From positions 27,406,392 to 27,470,391 of the forward strand of contig CM057142.1 of NCBI GenBank assembly GCA_029964075.1: a stretch of 64,000 bases of DNA, written 5' to 3'. The number at the start of each line of letters is the position of its first letter. Position 1 is the stretch's first letter. Below, one piece after another: positions 38,501 through 50,500 of this stretch. The stretch is from Patiria pectinifera. Lineage: Eukaryota; Echinodermata; Asteroidea; Valvatida; Asterinidae. The position numbers and the translations under genes are program-made. Under the pieces are notes generated by a model. It had not been told where the DNA came from. It was given only the letters and a program-made list of their open reading frames with translations, and did no database searches.

Positions 38501-41500
38501 TAAATAAAAACCAATTTGGAATGCTGAATGTACATGTATGCATGAAACTGGAAAGCTAAAGAATTTTGTTGGAGACTGTGTTTCAATCTTCTTACCCTAA
38601 CTTGCTTAAGTTAAAATGAATTGCCTTTTTTTTTTTTATATTAGGGCCCTGTCACACTTCTGCGTATCCTAATTCCTTATGAGTTGCGTATTGACATTTT
38701 TTTCATACGCAGTCGTACGCACAATACGCACCTCATATGCATCTCTATCGTTTTGTGTAGGTTTTATGTACGCAGATATATAGGACCCATTTTTCAACCG
38801 TAATTTTATCAAGCCTGCCCTCAGATGGAAGCCCAAAAACCAGGGGGTTGATCCTTGGCTACATTTACACAATTCCACCGTTTTTAAAGCCAAACGGTCT
38901 CCGTTTTCAAAAGAAACTGTGGGGTCACTTTTTATGCTAATCAGCTCGCGTAGAAATTCTCACTTGAATTAGTTCACTGCACCCTTTGGAGGACTGAGTC
39001 AATTAATGATACCATCACCGTGTAGAAACCTTTCTTCATAGACATTTCCGTGGTGCATATTATTGTGAGCATGTTGAACCTCGAAACAGTCAGTAATAGT
39101 AGAAAGAGTAGAAACTGCACATGTACATTGTTCAAATCATCATTCAGGGTACAATATACAATTGTCTACTGTGATGTACCCTATCGGTAGTCCATGGCAA
39201 GTAACATGAGGTGATGTACACACTGTGGAGTCCATGAGATCGCCATACATGAACTTTAAGCAGCAAGTCATGCAAAAAGTTCTCAACCAATGAAATCTCA
39301 CAATCCTAAACCGTGGTATAAAGGGCCTGTCACACTGTCTGTGATCATATATGCACTCTCACTTCGTCTTTGAAAAATGGCTGTGGCGCAACAACAACTA
39401 CTAGATCGCAGCGAGAACTACATACATGTGTACATGTAGGTCACCTGATGGGGGCCGGAGGGTCTTGATGGTCTCTGATGAGCACCAAAGTTTTTGAACA
39501 TGCTCAAAACAATCGCAACACCTCTGCGCTCTGGCCAGGGCGCCGTAATGGCGCAACTCAGGCACTGTGCGAGCGTGAATCGTGCGACATTGAAGTGGCA
39601 TTGAGGCAGTCTAGGCGCAAGGCAGTCGATGTAGTCTCCATGAGAAAGTAACTCGACTGCGATGAGCTTGTCAAATACATGTGAAACTGGACTACTGATT
39701 GACCGTTTTGTTGTGGTATTTATACAGCGCAAGTGACTTCAAGTGAGCGTATTTTGGTCGGATAGAGAGCGTGACGTGAGCTACTAGGACGTATCAACAG
39801 CGAGCAGAGCGCAGTGACAGTGCAGCGGCAGCGACTAGATCGAGTAATTGGGCTTGACAGGGGCGCGTAGTGAGCGAGTTGAGCGCATCGTAAGCGCGGG
39901 ATGAGCGCAGTATGAGCGTTGCGGGATGAGCGCAGTATGGCCACTTAATACAGAAAATGTTCATTTTCTTGCGTCCTTGCTGCGATTGTTAAATTTATTA
40001 AATATTTTTGGTCGCCGTAAGGTCTCCTATGAGAGCGCATATAATGTGACAGGCCCTTAACAGAGCATGATTATTTTATACTAATGGCGTTGGAGTCGTT
40101 AACACTGTCCGCTTCTTAATACAAACAGTTAAAAGGCTGAGTGATTTGACAACTAGTAAGCTGAATTAAGCCATTTTGATATACATGTAATATATGCAGT
40201 GTAACCATGTACTGTTTGATACCTCACGGCTAACTGCATGTGTGGTGTTTCTGCTGTTTTCATTTCTGCAGTTAATTCGAGTGAACAATCGATCAATTTT
40301 CTATTCCACAGCCTTTAAAAACCAATCAAAAGTCATTGTTATTTTGATTTCAAATTTACATTTTGCTATAAAAAATGTATGTTAAAAGGGCTTCCGTTTT
40401 ACTGTACTCATTTTGTAAGAGCGAAATCTCAGTTTAGTTACCCTCATCCAGCACATTTTTTTTACCATTTTTTTCCTTAAATGCACAATATCTTCTCCAC
40501 ATTTGTTGCGTTTAAGCAAAATTCTGCAGATTTTGGTTTGAAATTTACCAAAGACTTTATTAAATGTTGCCAAATTCCCTGCAGAAATTCTCCAAATTTC
40601 CCTTTGTCTTTTTGTTTGGCCTCTTGTTATTTGAAGTCATGTATCACATCTGGTTCAATCATCCTCATCATGAGGTACCCCTCAACAATGATTAATCACA
40701 CTTTCTATCTATGTCACTCTCTGATTACACTCTCTATCTATGTGCCATTAGATGTACATGTACACACAAATCTAAAAGAACTCTGGCAATATTTTGTGTT
40801 GTTCAGTTCACCAAACCTTCCTTACCCCATCTTGATAACCTTTTTTTTTTCCCTCTCCTTCTTTGCAGGTAACGGGTCTGTCGGACCTCATCCCAGCCTT
40901 GCTGTCGGCCGAGAGCGCCACGGCCGCATCGCGCAACTGGCGACTACACCGAGACGTACTGGACAAGTACAGCCACCTGCCGCGCTGCCTGACTAGCGAG
41001 CAGATCTACGGCAAGATCACACCCATGGTCTTCAGGCACATCACTACCCATGTAGGCACATTTTTTTGTTTCTAAGGGTGCAGACCAGTAAATCGGTCCG
41101 AAATTGCCTACGCCAGCCAAATCACGATTTGCATGCCCTCAAAATCTTCAGTATTTGAGCATGCTGTGGGCCATGAACTTGAGGGTTTGTCAAAAATATG
41201 GGTGGAAGCCGTGCACGGGACTGGCAGCTTGCAGTTCTGTGTAATTTGGATGTAATTTCGACCCTAAAAGCGCTGTATTTTGCAATGGAGTGTAGGCATC
41301 ATTTTTCAAAATGGCGATGGGCTTCAGGACTATTTTCAGGGGTGATCATTTTCAGATGGAAATTTCTCCTAAAAGTCATCAGTTGACCCCCCCCGAAAAT
41401 TGAAAAGAAAATGAAAGATGATGAAATAAGCTTTAATTTGATGTGTGTCTCGAACACCTTGGAGAGTTGTGAGTATTTTTTTCCGAATTTCTGAAGTGGG

Positions 41501-44500
41501 AGCATTTACCATTGGGGTCTATGGAAGTTTATTTACTGGTCTGCTACCCTAAGCAAATCCAGTGACCACAATTAGGAAGCCATTTCTGAGGTGGTACCAC
41601 ACGCACACTCGAGTTGTACGCACTCACACCAGTTTGTAAACACCGGCAATCGTGGACCCCCTATTGTCCCTAATCCTCATTCCTTTGTTTGTACAAGTTG
41701 GGCATTTCCACACTAATGGGCCAATTAGATAAGTTTATGGATGTTGCATGGAGGGTAAAAGATGAGCTAGTATTTTCTTCAGTTTTTTCCTATACCTTGC
41801 TAAGTTGAAAGTGACTAGGACAAGACAAGACAAAAGATGATACCTTTTTTTGTTTGAGAAAATAACAGGCATCTTTTCTGTGTGATACGTATGTAATGTG
41901 GACAGACGCACTGCTAGGAAAAAGGTAAAAGTAAAGTAAAAGTCTGTCCCGAGCTAATGTGGCTCATCAGGCCGGCGTTTATCTCCGGTTTCAGTAGCAT
42001 GAAACGACTGAGAATATTTCTACTCCCCCTGGATGGGATGCTAGTCCATCGCAGGTTACTCCCCAGCTAATGCCGGTACCCATTTATACTCCTGGGTGGA
42101 GAGGGGCAAGTGGGGGTGAAGTGCCTTGCCCAAGGACACAATATATGACCAGCGGCTGGATTCGAACCCCGGACCCTCTGATCATGAGTCACGAACCCTA
42201 ACCACTAGGCCACACACTCCCCTCCCAAGGGAAAAAGGTGGGAAAAAAGCTAGGAAAAAGGTGCTTACGACAAATTCAGTTTCTAATAGGCACTTCCAGT
42301 GACATTATATTAAGCCATATTACATTGTTATCAAGCAAAAATATAACAGTCTTCACATTGGCTTCAAATTTACGATGTGATAAGAGTTACGTATGAACAG
42401 GGACAGACATTTTGTGACAGATGTCCAGAGTGTTCGTACGTATAAATCCTGATTATAAAATATCAAATAATTCTTCACACTGACTCTGAGTTTTCTAGGT
42501 GTTGACTGATAAGCATTCCTCCAGGGTACATCTTCTTAAATAAGTCAACATCAGGGGATCATTAGACTTTATGCTTACTTTGTGACTTTTATCTAAAATG
42601 TCTGTCCTTTTAAAACAATATCCACTTTTTTTTCTAAAATACAAAACCTGTTATATCATTTGCAGGTGAGGACATTTGTTCGAAGCTTGCAATGTTTACA
42701 GCAAAAATTGAGAGACAAAGATCGCAGTTTTATCATCAAAACTTAAAGGTCTTCTCAAATGTCACACTTTTGGGCCCATTAGTGTGGAATTGCCCACTTT
42801 TTAGCAACAGCTCTCATTGGTTTTGTACACAAATTTCAGCCGTGGACTATCAGTCAATCGTGGACATATTGTTTGTGCCCTAACCCTTTTGTCCTAGGTC
42901 CACGATTGCCAGTGTTAAAATACTCACCCAGACAAGTGTGTAAACTCCTTCAATCCTGGACCCCATATTGTCCCTCTTTTGTTTGTACCTTAACTTTTTA
43001 GGAAGACCTCCCATATGTTTTGTACACGATCGTCAATTGTGGACCTTCGGGAATTGTGGACCCTATTGTCCTCTTTTGTTCAACGTCCCCTATTGAATGC
43101 GTATCAGAATCACTGTAGGGGATGGAGTGCTAAAGACGATTTAGGCTGTTCGCATGATGACGCGTTGTTGGAGTAATACCTTTTGTTTGTGATCGTTTTT
43201 TAATTATTTATATTATTACAGAGGGTATTACCAGTCCAGCTGGCTGCAGCCCGCACGATATGCGTCTTCATGAAGTACAATCGCAAGCTGGAACAGAGGC
43301 AAGATATGTGTGGGAAACTCATTGCAGGTAAGGACAGGACTGTACTGGTTGGAACAGACAAACAAACAGACATCCCCACATACAAACAAGCAACAAACAT
43401 ACCCGTCACCCCTGAGCCCATTTTTGTGGTGCTGCTAAGCACACAAGTTTTTCTAATGAGTTATGACAGAACTTACTCTTTCACAGTAAGCACGACAAAG
43501 TCAATAAAGTTTGCTGAAAATAGTGATGCAACAATGGGATTCTCCATTCACTTTGTATTTGAAAAGAGTTTTGAATAAAGGGTGTATAAAGCTTTTACAA
43601 AGATCTCGGGGCTTTACATTTATTAGTCCTGCACATACAGTATTGCCCATGAAACATTCCTTGGACCATATCAGCTCCTTAAAGGGAAGATACAACATTT
43701 GCAAATATCACAAAACGAAATTATCAAATTATCACGAAATACCTTACTGGATTGTTAGGAATGACAGTCTAAAGCATCCTGTAAAATCGTGGCTCCTGGT
43801 GTGCTGATCTTTTCAAGAAATGAGAAAACTGGCTTTTTTTCAAAAACTGCTCCGAATTTTCATAATTAGTTATTCCGCATTTTCTTTGCAATTGATTACA
43901 CTCATGTGAAGGGGTACAAGTCTGCTAGACTGATTCTCTGACCTTACAATTCCCCAAAGTCTATAATTTGCTCCGTTTCATCTTAAGTGGGGTCAGGGAA
44001 CAAGACTACAAGAACATGATTGGCTCTCTTGGTTTTTCCAGCACCTACAAGCCCAAAACGTGAAAAAGGTCATTTTAACAATATTTGCTATAACAGGCTA
44101 ATCCTCCAAATCCATTTATTTCTGAAAATTGCAGAAAAAGCAAATGTTGTACATTCCCTTTAAGGAGTATACTGTTGTTAAAGCTATAGTCCATCATTTG
44201 CAGCTATCCGAAAAGTAACTGGTGTAATTATTGTTGAAAAACATACTTGGTTGAAAGATAGTAAGGGGACTAAACTCCCTGTGAAATTATTCTTTCTGGC
44301 AAGCTGTCATTTTGAAGTAATCAACGAAAGAAGGCCTTTCCAACGGTGCTTCTTAAGACGCACCGTAGGAAATTTAAATTAGTAGTTCGTTTTGTTATTC
44401 GGCGAAGCGCGCGCAAGCATTGGCACGACGCACATGCACGCGCGGTTGCTATAATTCGTCGGATCAGTGCGCGACATCGCGTAGCTGCAATCGGCTCAGT

Positions 44501-47500
44501 GAGAACGTGTCTCGGACGCTGAATTCAGGCCCAATTCAAAACATGATTCAGCAACTTTTGATTTGAAATTGAGATCCTAGAATGCTGTTTTTCTCAGAAT
44601 ATACAGCTGAAGCTGAGCTGAAACTTCATCAGGTTAGTTGTTCAGCACCCTTCTTTAGATCTTGAGCACTTTTGTTGCTTCAAACGAACAAAATGCACAA
44701 ATTACAAATGATGGACTATATCTTTAACATTCCATTGTTGGTTATCCTACCGTGCTCTCGCTCAGAGTCATATAAGGATGCCCTGCTATTGCCCTTTCAA
44801 CTTAACACCTGGTGCGGTTGTGGAAAAATGCACCAAAAGATATCACAGAACAAAGCCAAAATACAGAAGAACCTCACGTACAGTACATGTACCGGTAGAC
44901 CTGCACGTGTGAATTACAGAGGTCAATATAGGTGAACCACAAGGAAGTCACATGATCACAACGTCAGTTTAGCAGTGGCCATCCGCATGGGACTTTTCAG
45001 TGATGAAACTTAACTGCGGACTGTAAAACTTACAATTGACAGTCGACACTTGATAATTTGGGAATTTTGCCAGCTGTTCGCACTGGAGATAATATGGTTA
45101 AGGCCAAGTTCGCGCAAGGACTATAGTTGACCAATAGTTAACCATAGTTCGACTAACGCTTGCCTGAACTCTGTCTAGTCGACGGTGGTTGACTACGTTA
45201 GTCGACTATTTGGAACCAACCTACTGGGGCTGGTTGCATCGCTGGTAACAAATAGCCGTGCGCATTCATAACGCTAGCAGAGAGCCAGGATCTAGAAGTT
45301 TTGCGATGACATTTTGACCAGCATTTGACTAGAGACGTTCGCACGTTGCTTTTAGTATGCAGGCGTAAGGTACGTTACAAATCAACCACTAGTCGAATAA
45401 TGGTCCTTGCCCGAACTTGGCCTTTGCTGACAACAGTCTCTGTAAAGTTAACAACAGTCTCTGTTAGTTTAACCAAAAAAAGTCCAGTGCGAACACAACT
45501 TTAATGTGTGAAGCATGCACACAAATTTTCACTATGAGTGAGCGTCAGGCAAAGTTGGCAGTGCCTTCATGAGTCCCATTCAGTGGTCCCTCCCAACTTG
45601 CTCTTTGTCACCATAGAGGGAGTATGTATTGGTCACATTTGTTCAGTTTTAGATTCTTTATATCCTTTTGTCCACAGAATGCTGTCATTCCAAGAACCAT
45701 CGCTACAGGAAGCTGTTCATCGATATTTGTCACTTCTCTCTGGAACTTTTCTCCAAGTCCTTCTTCAAGGACAACTTGTACAACTATGTCGTACAACTTG
45801 CACAGGACCCAGTCCCAAATGTCAGGTAACAGGACTTTTTGGAAGTTCGTTGGGAAAAAAGCGGTGTCTTCTCTGAGTGATCCCCATTTGCTTTTTCCCA
45901 AGTTTGCAGTATTTCCAATGTTGCTAACATCGTGACTTTAGGTGTGATCCCTGGCTAAATGGCATTTTGGGGTTTATGGCTTCTGACTAGCGCCCTTTGA
46001 ACAAAGACATTGACAAATTGGGGGACCACCAACATAGGGCTGGTTAGCTCAGTTGGTAGAGCGCTGGAACGCAGGTTCAAATCCCGCAGGTTCAAAACCC
46101 AGAGGTCGCAAGTTCAAACCCCGCTCCAGTAAATTTCTTTGTTCAACTTTAAATTAGTAAACTAAGAGGAATTGATTTCAATGTCCGTATTTGGCATTCC
46201 AAAAAACACTGGTCATTCCAAAAATATAGATCGACCACCAAATTTTGAAAATTCCATGTTCTGTATAATCACCTTGAATATGCCTTGAAATGAATACACC
46301 TGGGTCTCAAGTTCTGAGGGTGTAAATGTGCCGTTTTGGGCCCCCCCAAAAAACTGTTAACAATGGGAACAAAATAATGCTTAAAATTTGTTATGATGGG
46401 AAGAATTTGTTTGTTCACAAATTGTAACTGCTATCATCAGCTCATTTTGTTGGAACAGCGGTTGAATTTTTATTCATTTCCCTTCAATCTTTGTAAAAAG
46501 TCAGTTATTCAATTCATTGGGGGTTGATGGATGCTTGAGCTGTACGTTAAAAGTGTATGTGTCATATTTCTACTGGACATGGTCTTTTTAAATGATTCTC
46601 ATTATTTTAAACTTTCTTTTAATGTTTTGTCTATTTTGTATGCTATATTCATATTTTTAACTTGCTTTCTTAACATCATTTATGTTGCTGTTCGGCAATC
46701 ATTAGGTTCGTCTTCTTTTTTGTTAACTCACTATTTTTTATTTTTGTCTACTTGTTTTGTTTCCTTTTTCCTTAAATTAAATACCCAAATCAAAATTAAC
46801 TAAAATCATCGTTGCATTTCTGTTCTACACTTTTTTGGGGGTCTCATTAGGTTAAAGTTCTGCTCATTACTACCATCGCTCAAGGCCCAGTTCAAGTTAC
46901 CTAAAGACTTGCAGCTATTACAGCAGCTTGAGACGATAGTCAGGCGACTCCTCAGCATGGAGAACGATCAGGATGTAGTGACTGCAGTCAGGAGGGTGGG
47001 TACCATACGTGCATTTATGTGGACACAGAGATTTGTAGAAATCACCGAAGTTGTCTTTTTTTTCTCCTCGGTGGTAATTTTTCTATTCACATTAGAATTA
47101 TTCTGTTTTCGTTTCAGGCTGTGTTTGAGTTGGACAAGATTCAGATGTGTGTTGGTTCGGTAAGTTGTCACATAAGCAGGATAATAGAGCGTGCAAGTTG
47201 ACCTCAAAACCCTGCAAGATTTTGTGATAATACATTGGAACGCCGCTATAACGAACATCGTGGGATCCAAAGAAAGTGTTCGTAATAACGATCGTTCGGT
47301 ATAGCGATTTTGAACCGCTGGTACCCTCTTTTGACCAATAGTGAAGTCACTGAACTGGCATTTCTCACATCCCACCGCCGCACGAGGAGTTGTCACAAAA
47401 CTTTAGCAACGGGTGGTTTTCCCTTTTATTCCTTGGGGAAATAATAGCCATCTATCGCTCTTCAACATTCAAACACGATGTAACCATGGGTGGTTTGATG

Positions 47501-50500
47501 TTCGGGAATTAAAAGTGGCCCAACAGTGTTTAATATGTGTACAACCAGTTGCTTTTTTTTTAATCTGTTGACTTTTTTTAACAACGATGTTGGGTACGTT
47601 TTGTACATTAGAACCGGGAGCCAAGGATGATGTTCGGTATAGCCGAATGTTTGGTAAAGCGGTGTTCGGTATAGCGGCGTTCACTGTACAGCACATCCGG
47701 GCACTATGTATAAGATCTAGAAATTGTGTAACATCCTTATTTTGTTTTGAATTTATTTTGTGGCCTGACTGGGCCCATCCCAACAAGGGCAATAAGTGTG
47801 ATTTTAAAAGAAAAGAAAGCATTACAATTCGCAATATATTGAAAATATTGTGAACTGATGAGTATTATAAAAGTAAAACGGTTGGCCTCAACTTCTGTTC
47901 CGCCGATCATGCAGATAACAATCGTGTAAATTCAAATACGGGAATCTGTGACTAGACTAGTCAGTGTTTGGTATCAAAACGTTCACATAAAAAGTGAACA
48001 CGGACCGGCGAGACTTGCACACTCTATTTTTAATTACGCTAAGGGGTCCTCAGCGATCTAGCGATTTCTCCCTGCAGTCACGTATGTTCATAGCCTATTT
48101 CCGGTGTAGTCACTTGGGGGTTACTTGCTGCACATGCGCAGTGTGAGACATCCACTAGTCTTCGCATGTTGGCGACATTTTACCAACATATTCTGGCGCT
48201 ATGGTGGCATAAAATGTCCAAAATTTCCATTATGTGAGTTTTTCCAAAGTTATGCTCCGAAAAGATATACTCAAAATAAGTTTCCAATAAAACTCACCAT
48301 ATAATCAACTGGGCTACATTTTTTTTAAATGAATATTCATACTTGTGAATAAAAAAAAATGTAGCTCCCTATTTATCACCTGGATGGGAACATTGACATT
48401 GCTGGCTTCACTTCCATAGGTCTCCCTTATTCCTAAAAACTCAGATTTTTAAGGAAAACAAAAGAAACATCTTAATCAATGAAAATCACTGCTTGCGAAA
48501 AGACTACTACATCATTTGAATACGGAGCATCAATAGACCTATTGAAACAAAAATTAGAGTAAGAAAAGACTGATTATGTCATGCCGCGTTCAAGCCGTAT
48601 TAAGGAACAAAGGCTGATGGCGTTGAGTGGGATACCTGGGCACAATAGACAAACTAAGTGGAAGGCACAAACATACGTGCAGTGCTCTCACACAGCTGTC
48701 CTAAACAGGTCACATTGCCTTCAGCACCTGATGCGCATTGAACCTTGGCACCTCCATCATTTGATGCCATCTTTAGGTGCCGTCACTCGGCATGCAAGAC
48801 AAACTTGAACGGCCCTGTTGTATTCGGGTAATTGGAAATCAATACCAAATCGTTAGGGTATAATGTTAAGTCACAAGGTATTCGAAAGGACTGTGACGTT
48901 GTCATTTGTTGTATCACCCATTACTTAATGGAACTTTAAAGGGAATGTACAACGTTTGCTTTTGCTGCAGTTTTCAGAAATAAATGAATTTGGAGGATAA
49001 GTATGTTAAAGCAAATATTGTTCAACTGACTTCTTTCATGTTTCGGGCTTGTAGATGCTGGAAAAACCAAGAAAATCAATCATGTTCTTGTAGTCTGGTT
49101 TCCTGACCCCACTTAAGATGAAACAGAGCAATTTGTAGACTTTGGGGAATCGTAAGGTCAAAGAATCAGTCTAGCAGGCTTGTACCCCTTCACAGGTGTG
49201 TAATCAATTGCAAAGAAAATGCGGAATAGCTAAATATGAAAAACTAGGAGCAGTTTTTGAAAAAAAGCCAGTTTTTTTCCAACGCTGGTCGGCCGACCAG
49301 CGTTGGAAAAATACAGTTTTTCTTGAAAATGTCAGCACATCAGGAGCCACAATTTTACAGGATGCTTTAGACTGTCATTCCCCAACAATCCAGTAAGGTA
49401 TTTCGTGGTAATTTGATCATTTTGTTTTTTTGATGTTTGCAAATGTTGTATCTTCCCTTTAATTGTGATTGACTTGTGGTTGGACTTTCAATGAACTTGT
49501 GATCTGACTTGTGATTTTGACTTGTGATAGACTGATGGTTGGACTTGTGGTGGATTTGTCTAGAATTCCTGCTCAACCTCCGCAACTATTAAATCATAGA
49601 GCCCATTAGCGCTAACCTTCCAGGGTGTTTTGGCTTGAAACCCTGCAAAATGTTGTTGAGGTTAGAAGACAGTCTAATATATCCAACAGGACAAAAATCT
49701 CAAGACTGAACTGCTCCAGTTTCTGTAGTTGCAAACTGAGAGGACATTTTCTAAAAAAAAAGTGGGGCCTGTACAACAAGTTACATGAACCATAGATTAG
49801 GGCTGTGTATTGGAACTGAGTACCCGAGTACCCGACCACTGATGTCGGGAACCGGTTCCAGATTATGGAATCGAGGACCCGTAATAAACTTTACATATTA
49901 CTTAGTAATTTCTCAGAAAATGAAAAAGAACAGTTTTGAATGTCATTTATATGGAATTTTCTAAATGAAAACCAGGCTACACGGAAAAACAAAACAGATT
50001 CATGTTTACGACGCTTCCGAAAATGCAAGTTACACCGTAAAGCTAAAGAGCACACTTGTATTTTTGCTGTATTGAAGCACCGATGTGGCAGTATTATGCA
50101 AGACTAGGGCAAGAATGCGGGAGTGTCCAGCATGTGAAAAAAACAACTTCCGAGATTTCAATTTTGGGTTTGGATTACCCGTGTTTGTTTCAGTAACTGA
50201 TTCCCGTACTGCCCGTAGGTGCACACCCCTACCACAGAGTCTTAAACCTGTTGCACTGTGTTGCATCTGGCAGGCTTAAGGTTAACCCTACATTTCTCGC
50301 ATCCATTCTTTGACCTCAGCTGACCTCCAAACGGCAAGCCGAAGACGACCTCCTCGATCAGAAGAAGGAAGAAGACGAGCAGCTCCTCTTGGAGATGGAG
50401 AGGAGAGAATTGGAAGACTCGGAGGGCAAGGCTGGGGGAGGGAGTAAGGCTCCAACCTCGGCCAAGGGGGGAGACAGGAGGAAAACGGGGACGGAGGGCA

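Larger units (their letters stand above)
31055..40868. other. intron 10 (longest, about 9.8 kb)
   Basis: Holds Z1 with nested F3 (31119-31888), AA1 with nested L1 (31925-32934), C2 and D1 joined at one TTAA (33251-34116), SINE P1 (34320-34609), H1 (35201-35454), W1 (35547-36020), a pyrimidine-rich tract (37280-37390), hAT-like A3 (37653-38144) and U1 (39321-40059). 36021-37250 and 40100-40860 show nothing I can name. Confidence 0.7.
41636..42917. mobile_element. TIR element M2 split by N1
   Basis: Left part (to about 41699) and right part (from about 42796) match M1; ends GTAAACACCGGCAATCGTGG and CCACGATTGCCAGTGTTAA. Confidence 0.82.
41052..43221. other. intron 11
   Basis: Holds L2 (41073-41552) beginning 22 bases after the donor, then a three-level nest: SINE P2 inside N1 inside M2 (41636-42917), then a diverged M-like repeat (about 42935-43095). 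Confidence 0.75.
43328..45677. other. intron 12
   Basis: Holds C3 (43679-44163) and B5 (44178-44727), which are only 14 bases apart, and V1 (45101-45425). No gene seen. Confidence 0.7.
47160..50319. other. intron 15
   Basis: Holds TA-flanked element T1 (47233-47686) and C4 (48936-49462), followed by tandem GACTTGTGA-like words (49465-49560). Around 49800-50230 there is a diverged segment with repeated GTACCCGA words. No gene seen between 47700 and 48930. Confidence 0.65.

Noticed and set aside
42666-42748. Exon-like stretch after TTTGCAG encoding VRTFVRSLQCLQQ
   Set aside because: Exons 11 and 12 already join in phase 0 and match the vertebrate protein without a gap. The stretch lies inside element N1 and hits a stop.
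45538-45935. Open frames of 103-112 codons across exon 13
   Set aside because: Out of phase with exons 12 and 14; the conserved frame is the one encoding LELFSKSFF.
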